From Candidatus Tectimicrobiota bacterium (GTDB lineage Bacteria; UBA8248; JACPRG01), in assembly GCA_016190025.1 (NCBI GenBank), contig JACPRG010000093.1, positions 1-18,861 of the forward strand: DNA of 18,861 nucleotides. Reading direction: 5' to 3'. Shown piece by piece: positions 1-6,075 of this stretch. Every line of letters starts with the position of its first letter. Position 1 is the stretch's first letter. A program made the position numbers and the translations under genes. Under the pieces are notes generated by a model. The model saw nothing but the letters and a program-made list of their open reading frames with translations, did not search any database and was not told where the DNA came from.

Positions 1-267
1 GAAGAGGGTCTGGAGAAGCTGAAGTCCTGGCGGCCTCACGTCGTCCTGCTGGACATCCGCATGCCGGGGGTGAACGGCCTGGAGGCCCTCCCCCGGATGA
101 AGGCCGTTGACCCGAACGTCCGAATCATCATGGTCACGGCGGTCCACGAGGAGGAGGTCGCAAAGATGTCCGTCCGCGCGGGGGCCGATGACTACATTAC
201 AAAGCCCATCGACCTGGCATACCTCCACACGAACATTCTGGTCCAATACATCTACGAGGTGGGATGA
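1..267 (+). CDS. Response-regulator receiver domain, C-terminal part (5' end outside window)
   Basis: The frame is open from base 1, so the N-terminus lies outside the window. The visible 88 residues are the later part of a CheY-like receiver domain. The phosphoacceptor region reads VVLLDIRMPGVNGLEAL (Asp in LLD), followed by the conserved Thr in IIMVTA and the conserved Lys in the cis-Pro motif ITKPID. The protein ends about 15 residues after that lysine, so no DNA-binding or AAA+ output domain follows. It is therefore a stand-alone CheY-like protein, or the C-terminal receiver of a hybrid kinase or other multidomain protein. By family knowledge a sensor kinase phosphorylates the Asp; the partner is not visible. 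The stop TGA is followed by about 395 bp without a convincing gene. Confidence 0.93.
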   Translation, partial: EEGLEKLKSWRPHVVLLDIRMPGVNGLEALPRMKAVDPNVRIIMVTAVHEEEVAKMSVRAGADDYITKPIDLAYLHTNILVQYIYEVG

Positions 268-537
268 GCCGAAGGGGCGCCCGCGGCTTCTGAGCGCCCG
301 CCCCCCGGCCGATCCCCAGTCTCCCGCGACCCCGGTGATTCGACCCCGCCCGGCCGCAGGGGATGGAGGCGGTGTCCGCCGCGCTGTCCCATCCCTTGAA
401 ATCGGAAGATTCGTCTCCTTTGTGTCTCCGGCGTTTACAATTTTGACATAGGAAAAGGTAAGAATGAGACAGGATCGCTAAGGTTTTGCGCGCCGCCGCC
501 GCTCCCGCCCATTGGACTTTCCCTGAAACCCCGCAAA

Positions 538-550
538 AATCAATTGATTA
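538..550 (+). promoter_or_regulatory. Candidate IHF binding site
   Basis: AATCAATTGATTA matches the IHF consensus WATCAANNNNTTR at every defined position, and an A-tract (CAAAAA) lies directly 5' as at many strong IHF sites. Its centre is about 45 bp upstream of the -24 GG at 589-590, which places it where IHF bends DNA at sigma-54 promoters so that an upstream activator can touch the polymerase. The first 12 bases are also a perfect palindrome, so a dimeric regulator is an alternative. Confidence 0.6.
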
Positions 551-586
551 TTCGGAGTCCCGGCGGACGAAAAAAGATGGAACCTT

Positions 587-603
587 TTGGTACGCGAATT
601 GCT
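587..603 (+). promoter_or_regulatory. Sigma-54 (RpoN) -24/-12 promoter
   Basis: TTGGTACGCGAATTGCT fits the consensus YTGGCACGNNNNTTGCW with one clear core departure (T for C after GG). The invariant GG (589-590) and GC (601-602) are separated by exactly 10 bp, as RpoN requires. Transcription would start near 614, giving a leader of about 50 nt before the small gene at 663. An IHF-like site lies just upstream, which supports the call. Confidence 0.72.
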
Positions 604-662
604 CTAATTATTGAGAGAGATGTCGGTCTGCTCTTCATCGGGCCTTGGAGGAGGGGATGCCC

Positions 663-881
663 ATGTTGGTTACGGAACGCGATGTCGAAAAGAGCACCCG
701 CACGCTGGCGGAAGTGGCGAACGCCTTCCGGGAGGAGGCTGAGGAGGTGACTTCCTCGCCGGAGGAGGCGGAGATCCTGGCCACCGCGGCGCTGGTGAAT
801 TTCCTGGCCAAGGCCAGGCCGGAATTGGTCGGTCCCGCGGACAAGATCCGAAAGGCCGCCTTCGTTTCGAGCCTTTCCTGA
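663..881 (+). CDS. Small hypothetical protein, 72 aa, under a sigma-54-type promoter
   Basis: I do not recognise a family. The ATG at 663 is preferred because GGAGGAGGGG (647-656) lies at normal ribosome-binding distance. An in-frame ATG at 657 sits too close to that site, and an in-frame TTG at 645 lies just before it. The product starts MLVTERDVEKSTRTLAEVAN and is acidic to mixed-charge. It is probably mostly alpha-helical, with a Glu-rich middle (FREEAEEVTSSPEEAE) followed by an Ala/Leu-rich segment. It has no cysteines, signal peptide or membrane helix. It stands alone: the receiver gene is about 400 bp upstream and a palindrome array lies downstream. The promoter context argues that it is expressed and conditionally regulated. 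Its function is unknown; a small adaptor or regulator is only a guess. Confidence 0.6.
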   Translation: MLVTERDVEKSTRTLAEVANAFREEAEEVTSSPEEAEILATAALVNFLAKARPELVGPADKIRKAAFVSSLS

Positions 882-911
882 GGGCGAACGGAGATCGGGG
901 CGGGATGGGTG

Positions 912-978
912 CACGGGCAGCTTGGGGCCCGCCTCCGCGAGCCTCTGGCGGAGGTCCGTGACCCCTTGCCTGCCCGTG
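912..978. repeat. Nested palindrome, apparently one palindrome inserted in another
   Basis: The outer arms CACGGGCAG (912-920) and CTGCCCGTG (970-978) are perfect complements. Inside them CTTG occurs at both edges (921-924 and 965-968) and flanks about 40 bp that contain a second inverted repeat, CCTCCGC (932-938) with GCGGAGG (948-954). Removing one CTTG and the 40 bp leaves a compact hairpin with loop CTTGC, the same loop as the hairpin at 8981-8999. Confidence 0.6.
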
Positions 979-984
979 AATTGA

Positions 985-1028
985 GCCACTGGCGGACAAG
1001 AGGTCACTGACCTCAAGCCGCCAGTGGC
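985..1028. repeat. Two-level inverted repeat
   Basis: The outer arms GCCACTGGCGG (985-995) and CCGCCAGTGGC (1018-1028) pair perfectly over 11 bp. The inner arms GAGGTCA (1000-1006) and TGACCTC (1008-1014) pair perfectly around a single base. The inner word GACCTCAAGC recurs at 9114-9123 beside a similar GAGGTCG/CGACCTC palindrome. Confidence 0.75.
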
Positions 1029-1326
1029 ACCCAGGCTCCCCGCGATTTCCCCCTCACTCAAATCGCGGTTACAATTTGCTCGTCCATACCCCCGCCCAAG
1101 GGCATTCCGCCTTGGAATGCCTCCCGAGCCTCTGCTAAACTGTTTGAAACAGGCGCTGGTCCCCCACCGGGACCCCCTGCTTTCGCAGAGGGCAAGCTTG
1201 GGACCGGCCCCTACAAGGGCGCAGCCCTTGACCATTTCGCAGCCCCCGATCCAGTCGGGGGCCGGGTGCGGCCCCGCCGGGCGCAGCTTGCTGCGCCCCT
1301 GCAAAATCGGGCCGCTGAGTGGCCGC

Positions 1327-1348
1327 GGCGGTTCGCCGCCCGAGGCGG
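1327..1348 (+). promoter_or_regulatory. Possible alternative hairpins at the tmk ribosome-binding site
   Basis: CCGCC at 1336-1340 can pair with GGCGG at 1327-1331 across a TTCG loop, or with GGCGG at 1344-1348 across a CGA loop. The second partner overlaps the likely Shine-Dalgarno region (GAGGCGGG, 1342-1349) of tmk. The two pairings exclude each other, so translation initiation of the operon's first gene could depend on which forms. With 5-bp stems this is a hypothesis and may simply reflect GC-rich sequence. Confidence 0.35.
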
Positions 1349-1355
1349 GATCAAG

Positions 1356-2006
1356 ATGCCGGGCGCGTTCATCACATTCGAAGGGATTGAGCATTCCGGG
1401 AAGACAACCCAGACGGCCCTCCTTGCCAGGCGCCTGGAAGATCACGGGATCTGCGTCGAGCGGACCCGCGAGCCGGGGGGGACGGCCCTGGGCGATTCCA
1501 TCCGCGAGGTCGTCCTGGACCCGGCCCATGAAGGGATGGACCCCATCGCCGAGCTTTTGCTCATGGAGGCGGCCCGGGCCGAGCATGTGGCCAGGCGAGT
1601 CCGCCCGGCCTTGGAGGCGGGAAGGGTGATTCTCTGCGACCGCTTCACCGACTCCACGCTGGCCTATCAGGTGTTCGGCCGGGGACTGGATCGGAAGAAG
1701 GTGGAGGAGCTCAACGACTGGGTCACGGGGGGCCTCCGGCCGGACGCGACCCTCCTGTTCGACCTGGACGTCGCTGTGGGCCTCCAGAGGGCGAATCGGC
1801 TTTCGGGGCACGGCCCGAACCAGGTTCGGTTCGAGATGGAGGATGTGGTTTTCCACGAGCGCGTCCGGGCGGGCTTCCTTCAGCTGGCTGAGGAGGATCC
1901 CGGGCGGATCAAGGTTGTTCGGGCGACCGGGACCCCGGCGGAGGTGCATGAGCGGGTCTGGAGGGCCCTGGAGAAGACCCTGGAAGCGGTGGCGCCGTGC
2001 GGTTAG
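1356..2006 (+). CDS. tmk: Thymidylate kinase (dTMP kinase)
   Basis: Phosphorylates dTMP to dTDP with ATP in the cytoplasmic route to dTTP. The product is 216 aa, normal for the family. Visible motifs are the P-loop GIEHSGKT (residues 10-17), the substrate-binding EPGGT (39-43), the DR motif in LCDRFTDSTLAYQ (from residue 93) and LLFDLDVAVGLQR. The P-loop has Glu-His where many homologues have Asp-Gly. The ATG at 1356 is chosen because GAGGCGGG lies just upstream and the protein then begins with the family's first beta strand (FITFEGIE). The open frame extends further upstream, but that part lies in the palindrome array and encodes nothing family-like. It overlaps holB by 10 bp, which suggests translational coupling, and it is first in the housekeeping cluster. 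Confidence 0.96.
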   Translation: MPGAFITFEGIEHSGKTTQTALLARRLEDHGICVERTREPGGTALGDSIREVVLDPAHEGMDPIAELLLMEAARAEHVARRVRPALEAGRVILCDRFTDSTLAYQVFGRGLDRKKVEELNDWVTGGLRPDATLLFDLDVAVGLQRANRLSGHGPNQVRFEMEDVVFHERVRAGFLQLAEEDPGRIKVVRATGTPAEVHERVWRALEKTLEAVAPCG

Positions 2007-3115
2007 CCGAGATCCGGGGACAGGAGCGGGCCGTCGCGGCCCTGCAAAAGGACATCGCCGCGGGCCGGGTCGCCCCCTCCTATCTCTTCGTTGGCCCCGA
2101 GAGCGTGGGAAAGCGCACCGCCGCCCTCGCTTTCGCCCGGACGCTCCTGTGCCTAAATAGAGAAAAAGGGCACGGCGGCCCGGACGCCTGCGGTGAGTGC
2201 CGCGCGTGCCGGAAGGTGCGCGCGAAGAGTCACCCCGACCTGCTGGTGATCCACAGGCACGGAGCGGTCATTAAGGTTGGGGAGTTCGAAAGCAAGCGGA
2301 AAGAGGGGGACCCGCCCCAGATCCGCCAGCTCATCGAGGCCGCCCAGCGAAAGCCCTTCGAGGGGCCGGTGAAGGTCCTGGTGGTGGAGGAGGCCCACCG
2401 GATGAACGCCTCGGCGGCCAACGCCCTCCTGAAGACCTTGGAGGAGCCCCCCGCCGACACGGTCATCCTCCTCACGGCGACCACCCTCGGCGCCCTGCCC
2501 CAGACGGTGGTCTCCCGCTGCCGGGTGGTCCGCTTCTCCGCCCTGGAGCGCTCCTGGCTGGCTTCGCAGATCGAGAGGGGGAGATGCCTGCCGGCCGGGG
2601 AGGCCCGGCTTCTCGCGGCTTTCGCCGAGGGCCGGATGGACCGGGCGCTGGAGGCCGACCCGGAGGAGGTGAAGGGGCGGCGGGCGAAGGCCCTGGAGCT
2701 TTTGGACGCCGCCCTCGAAGGGCGGACCCGCGACGTCCTGAGGAGCGTGGCGGGAGCCGGCCGGTCCCGGGAGGAGGCGGAGGCCGTCTTGGACGTGTTC
2801 CTGAGTCTCGTGCGGGACATTTGCGCCCTTCAGCGGGGGAGCCCGGCGGACCTTCTCGCCCACGAGGACCTGGCGGACGGTTTGCGCCGCCGCGCCGGCG
2901 CCTGGCCGCGGGAGACCCTGGAGGCCCTTTTTGATCGGGCCAGGCAGTTGCGCACGAACATACGGGTGAGGAACGCCAACCCGCAGCTCGGCTTAGAGGC
3001 CCTTTTGCTCGGCCCGGAGCCGGCGGCGGCGGTTGGAGGAGAGAGCGTTGAAGGCGTGGATCGTCGGCCTCAATTTCCGCAGGAGCAAACGGGCCGCCCG
3101 ATACAACGCGGGTGA
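1997..3115 (+). CDS. holB: DNA polymerase III delta-prime subunit (clamp loader)
   Basis: A 372-aa AAA+ clamp-loader subunit that helps load the beta sliding clamp onto primed DNA. The GTG start at 1997 lies inside the end of tmk. Motifs are Walker A GPESVGKRT (33-41), a zinc module with Cys52, Cys65, Cys68 and Cys71, Walker B VLVVEEAH (127-134), the stretch ANALLKTLEEPP typical of DnaX/HolB proteins, and the SRC motif at 173-175. The Walker A lysine is present, although delta-prime is inactive as an ATPase in E. coli. About the last 30 residues are unlike the family, and their coding sequence overlaps the start of ricT, so the tail may be tolerated only because of that overlap. The tmk-holB order is widely conserved. 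Confidence 0.93.
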   Translation: MRLAEIRGQERAVAALQKDIAAGRVAPSYLFVGPESVGKRTAALAFARTLLCLNREKGHGGPDACGECRACRKVRAKSHPDLLVIHRHGAVIKVGEFESKRKEGDPPQIRQLIEAAQRKPFEGPVKVLVVEEAHRMNASAANALLKTLEEPPADTVILLTATTLGALPQTVVSRCRVVRFSALERSWLASQIERGRCLPAGEARLLAAFAEGRMDRALEADPEEVKGRRAKALELLDAALEGRTRDVLRSVAGAGRSREEAEAVLDVFLSLVRDICALQRGSPADLLAHEDLADGLRRRAGAWPRETLEALFDRARQLRTNIRVRNANPQLGLEALLLGPEPAAAVGGESVEGVDRRPQFPQEQTGRPIQRG

Positions 3116-3869
3116 GCTGCGCCTGCGCCTGGGCGACTACTGCGTGGTGAAGACGGACCACGGCGTCGAGGTCGCCCGGGTCGCCGCCAATCCCATGCTC
3201 CTGCCGGCGGAGAGGGTCAAGGGAAATCCCCCCCGGGTTTTGCGGCGGGCCAGCGAAGAGGACGTCGCCCGATACCGGGAGCTGGAGGCAGAGGAGGAGC
3301 GGGCGCGCCGCGCGGCCCAAGAGCAGATCCGGGCCCTGGGGCTTCCCATGAAGGTCTCCCAGGTGGAGTGCCACTTCGAGGAGAACCGGGCCGCCCTCTA
3401 TTTCACGGCGAGAGAGCGAGTCGATTTCCGGTCCCTGGTGCGAAAGCTCTCGGATCAGCTGGGTATGCGGATCGAGATGAGGCAGCTCGGCGCCCGGGAC
3501 GAGGCCCGGATGATGAACGGCTGCGGGTCGTGCGGCCGAGACCTGTGCATCTCGGCCTGGCTGCCCGAGTTCCGGCTGATCTCCATCCGCATGGCGAAGG
3601 TCCAGGACCTCGCCCTCAACCCTTCCAAGCTTTCGGGGATGTGCGGCAAGCTGAAGTGCTGCCTCTCCTACGAGTTCAAGGAATACGAGGGCGTCGCCCG
3701 GCGGATGCCCAAGCTCGGCAAGCGGGTGAGCGACTGCGCCGGCTGCAGCGGCTGCGTGGCGAAGCGGGACCTGTTGGAGGAGACGCTGGTCATTCAGGCC
3801 GATGACGGCCAGAGGGTGACCGCCACCCTGAAGGAGTATGAGGAGAGCAGGCTGCGGTCGGACGGATGA
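3048..3869 (+). CDS. ricT: PSP1-domain protein, RicT/YaaT-like
   Basis: A 273-aa PSP1-family protein. In Bacillus, RicT (YaaT) acts with RicA and RicF in an Fe-S-containing complex that affects RNase Y-dependent mRNA maturation; elsewhere its role is less clear. Cysteines cluster in family-typical places: CGSCGRDLC (Cys159, Cys162, Cys167), GMCGKLKCC (Cys199, Cys204, Cys205) and CAGCSGC (Cys230, Cys233, Cys236). Where many homologues have a Cys-Cys pair after GR.L, this one has Cys-Ile. The TTG at 3048 is chosen because GGAGGAGAG (3035-3043) precedes it at good distance and the product then starts at the conserved beta strand (WIVGLNF). The gene overlaps holB by 68 bp in another frame. The neighbours holB and metG match the usual PSP1 context. 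Confidence 0.85.
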   Translation: MKAWIVGLNFRRSKRAARYNAGELRLRLGDYCVVKTDHGVEVARVAANPMLLPAERVKGNPPRVLRRASEEDVARYRELEAEEERARRAAQEQIRALGLPMKVSQVECHFEENRAALYFTARERVDFRSLVRKLSDQLGMRIEMRQLGARDEARMMNGCGSCGRDLCISAWLPEFRLISIRMAKVQDLALNPSKLSGMCGKLKCCLSYEFKEYEGVARRMPKLGKRVSDCAGCSGCVAKRDLLEETLVIQADDGQRVTATLKEYEESRLRSDG

Positions 3870-3951
3870 AGATGGAAAGGCCCGGTCTCCCTCGACGGCC
3901 CGCGGAGAAAGACAGGGGAGATCGCCTCGGCGCCCGACGCGCGGAGCGGCT

Positions 3952-3973
3952 CGGGGCGGGGCCCCGCGCTTTT
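3952..3973 (+). terminator. Weak terminator-like hairpin before metG
   Basis: CGGGGC (3952-3957) and GCCCCG (3961-3966) form a perfect 6-bp stem with a GGG loop, followed after three bases by TTTT (3970-3973). The T-tract is short, so this may attenuate rather than stop transcription between ricT and metG. The 137-bp gap otherwise shows no gene. Confidence 0.35.
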
Positions 3974-4006
3974 CCCGATGATCCGATCCGGTGAATCCGA
4001 GATTTC

Positions 4007-6007
4007 ATGGCCGGAACGTACTACATCACCACGCCGATTTATTACGTGAACGACGCGCCCCACATCGGGCACGCGTACACCACGATTGCGGCGGACTGCC
4101 TCGCCCGGTTCCGGCGCCTCGCCGGGGATGAGGTGTTCTTTCTGACCGGGACCGACGAGCACGGCCAGAAGGTCGAGCGGGCCGCCCGGGAACAGGGGCT
4201 GGCCCCCCTGGCCCTGGCCGACCGGGTGGTGGGACGATACCGCCAGCTCTGGGAGCGGCTGAACATCCGGCCGGACGACTTCATCCGGACCACCGAGGCC
4301 CGCCACCGCGAGGGGGTAGAGGCTCTCTTTCACCGCGTCCAGGAGAGGGGGGACATTTATCTGGGCGAATACGAAGGGTGGTACTGCACGCCCGATGAGT
4401 CCTTCTGGACGGAGACCCAGCTCGTGGACGGCAGGTGCCCGGAGTGCGGGCGGCCGGTGGAGCGCGTCCGGGAGGAGAGCTACTTTTTCCGGATGTCCAA
4501 ATACCAGGAGCCGCTGCTGCGCCATCTGGAGGAACACCCCGGATTCATCCTGCCGGAGAGCCGCCGCAACGAGATCATCCGCTTCGTCCAGGGGGGCTTG
4601 CGGGACCTCAGCATCAGCCGGACGAGCTTCGCGTGGGGCATTCCCGTTCCCGGCGGGGAGGGACACGTCCTGTACGTCTGGTTCGATGCCCTGGCCAACT
4701 ACCTCTCGGCCCTGGGTTTTGGCCAGCGGGGGGGCGAGGCCCGCTGCGAGAAGTTCTGGCCCGCCAGCGTCCACCTCATCGGCAAGGACATCCTCCGGTT
4801 CCACGCCGTTTACTGGCCTGCGTTCCTCCTGTCGGCGGGTCTTCCGCTGCCCCGGTGCATATTCGCTCATGGGTGGTGGACGGTGGAGGGGAAAAAGATG
4901 TCCAAGTCCCTCCGGAACGTCGTGGAGCCCAACCGTCTCCTGGATCAATACGGGCCCGACGCCGTCCGGTACTTCGTCCTGCGGGAGGTCCCCTTCGGCC
5001 AGGACGGGGACTTCTCCCACCAGGCCCTCATCGACCGGATCAACAGCGACCTGGCGAACGACCTGGGGAACCTCCTGCACCGGACGGTCGGCATGATCGG
5101 CCGGTTTTGCGGGGGGAGGGCGCCGCGGGCCGCGCAGACCGGGGACCTGGAGCGAGGGGTTCAGGGGGCGGCGCGCCGGACGACCGAGGCCCTCTGGGAC
5201 GACCTCGAAACCGCGGGCTTCCAGTCGGCCCTGAAAAGAATCTGGGATTTCATCAACGGGGTCAATAAATACCTGGACGAGCGCGCCCCCTGGTCGTCCG
5301 CCAAAAGGGGCGACGAGCCGGGCGTGGCGACGACGCTTTATACCGCCGCCGAGGCCCTGCGGACCGTTTCCGTGTGGCTTTGGCCCTTCATGCCGGAGAC
5401 GGCCTTGAAGATCAGGTCCCGCTTGGGACTGGGCGAGGAGGACGCTCCCCGCTTCCTGGAGGAAGCCCGGTCGTGGGGACTCCTTCCGCCCGGGGGGGCC
5501 GTCCATCCGGGCCCGCCCTTGTTCCCGCGCATCGAGGCGGAGGAGGCAGCCGGGATCAAGCTGGCCGTGAGCCGGGAGGTGGCGGGCGAGGCGGGCGCCG
5601 CACAGGAGAAGGGCGGGCGGAGGCCCGAGGGCGCGGAGGCGGGAGCGCCGGCCCCGGGGAGACGGGAGGCGCCGCAGGGCGTCGCCCTCATCGGTGATGA
5701 GGTCTTCTCCAAGGTCTCTTTGCGGGCCGCCCGGGTGATCTCCGCCGAGAAGGTCGAAAGGTCCAAGAACCTCCTGCGGTTGCGGGTGGACTTGGGAGAG
5801 GAGCAGCGGACCGTCGTCGCCGGCATCGCGGGGAGCTACGCGCCGGAGGCGCTGGCCGGCAAGACGGTGGTGCTCGTGGCCAACCTCAAGCCCCGAAAGC
5901 TCATGGGCGTTGAGTCCCAGGGGATGGTCCTGGCGGCAGAGGAGGGGTCGGGCTACGCCCTCGTGACCCTCGACAAACCGGTCCCGCCCGGAACCCGCAT
6001 CCATTGA
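4007..6007 (+). CDS. metG: Methionyl-tRNA synthetase with C-terminal tRNA-binding domain
   Basis: Class I synthetase that charges tRNA-Met; 666 aa. The N-terminal catalytic domain begins TYYITTPIYYVNDAPHIGH (HIGH at 19-22), and KMSKS is at 297-301. In the connective insertion the zinc-knuckle positions are Cys127, Asp130, Cys144 and Cys147, so one of the usual four ligands seems replaced. An anticodon-binding helical domain follows. A charged, Gly/Ala/Glu-rich linker at about 530-562 leads to a C-terminal Trbp111/EMAPII-type OB-fold (from about 567, with VVAGIAGSY and LKPRKLMGVESQGMVLAA), which improves tRNA binding and dimerises in relatives. The ATG at 4007 begins exactly at the family N-terminus, although its ribosome-binding site is weak. 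Confidence 0.97.
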   Translation: MAGTYYITTPIYYVNDAPHIGHAYTTIAADCLARFRRLAGDEVFFLTGTDEHGQKVERAAREQGLAPLALADRVVGRYRQLWERLNIRPDDFIRTTEARHREGVEALFHRVQERGDIYLGEYEGWYCTPDESFWTETQLVDGRCPECGRPVERVREESYFFRMSKYQEPLLRHLEEHPGFILPESRRNEIIRFVQGGLRDLSISRTSFAWGIPVPGGEGHVLYVWFDALANYLSALGFGQRGGEARCEKFWPASVHLIGKDILRFHAVYWPAFLLSAGLPLPRCIFAHGWWTVEGKKMSKSLRNVVEPNRLLDQYGPDAVRYFVLREVPFGQDGDFSHQALIDRINSDLANDLGNLLHRTVGMIGRFCGGRAPRAAQTGDLERGVQGAARRTTEALWDDLETAGFQSALKRIWDFINGVNKYLDERAPWSSAKRGDEPGVATTLYTAAEALRTVSVWLWPFMPETALKIRSRLGLGEEDAPRFLEEARSWGLLPPGGAVHPGPPLFPRIEAEEAAGIKLAVSREVAGEAGAAQEKGGRRPEGAEAGAPAPGRREAPQGVALIGDEVFSKVSLRAARVISAEKVERSKNLLRLRVDLGEEQRTVVAGIAGSYAPEALAGKTVVLVANLKPRKLMGVESQGMVLAAEEGSGYALVTLDKPVPPGTRIH

Positions 6008-6075
6008 GCCGCGGGCGGGGTCGTGAGGGGCCGGGCTTGGAATTGACCGCCGGCCCGGAGAAAGGAAACCAGCCG

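Larger units (their letters stand above)
268..662. promoter_or_regulatory. Non-coding control region between the receiver gene and the orphan gene
   Basis: No credible gene was seen in this stretch. It begins with a GC-rich hairpin (GGGCGC at 275-280 with GCGCCC at 294-299) just after the receiver stop, which could help end transcription although no T-run follows. From about 395 the base composition becomes clearly more AT-rich than the rest of the window. It contains GTCTCC copies at 413-418 and 424-429, an inverted GAGAC at 466-470, a perfect 12-bp palindrome at 538-549 that is also an IHF consensus match, and a sigma-54-type promoter at 587-603. This order (possible upstream sites, bending site, -24/-12 element) is the classical layout of an enhancer-dependent promoter. 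Confidence 0.7.
882..1355. repeat. Intergenic palindrome array A
   Basis: This 474-bp gap holds no convincing gene but at least ten short perfect inverted repeats placed one after another. Arms are: 912-920/970-978, 985-995/1018-1028, 1040-1048/1060-1068, 1101-1108/1114-1121, 1140-1145/1147-1152, 1158-1163/1169-1174, 1214-1220/1224-1230, 1242-1249/1255-1262, 1279-1286/1291-1298 and 1327-1331/1336-1340. Stem sequences differ from one unit to the next, but short words recur: CGAGCCTCTG at 938 and 1125, GCAGCTTG at 917 and 1283. Others recur in the second array at 8936-9261: CCCCTACAAGG, GACCTCAAGC and GCCTCCGCG. This resembles REP/BIME-type mosaic intergenic DNA more than a tandem repeat or CRISPR. 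Confidence 0.8.

Noticed and set aside
443..471. TTGACA as a sigma-70 -35 box
   Set aside because: No acceptable -10 hexamer lies 16-18 bp downstream, and the sigma-54 element fits the next gene better.
882..1355. CRISPR array
   Set aside because: The palindromes differ in sequence and spacing, so there is no constant repeat with spacers, and no cas gene is present.
540..1949. A 469-codon minus-strand open frame over the orphan gene, array A and tmk
   Set aside because: It crosses the palindrome array and is antisense to tmk; the product has low-complexity character and no recognisable domain.
3794..6004. A 736-codon minus-strand open frame antisense to metG
   Set aside because: It lies wholly over metG and the end of ricT, its product is Pro/Gly/Arg-rich with no family motif, and such frames are normal in GC-rich DNA.
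6004..6075. TTG at 6004 as the start of the TatD-radical SAM gene
   Set aside because: The extra 24 residues have no family similarity, and the TTG at 6076 has a well-spaced AAAGGA; it is kept only as an alternative.
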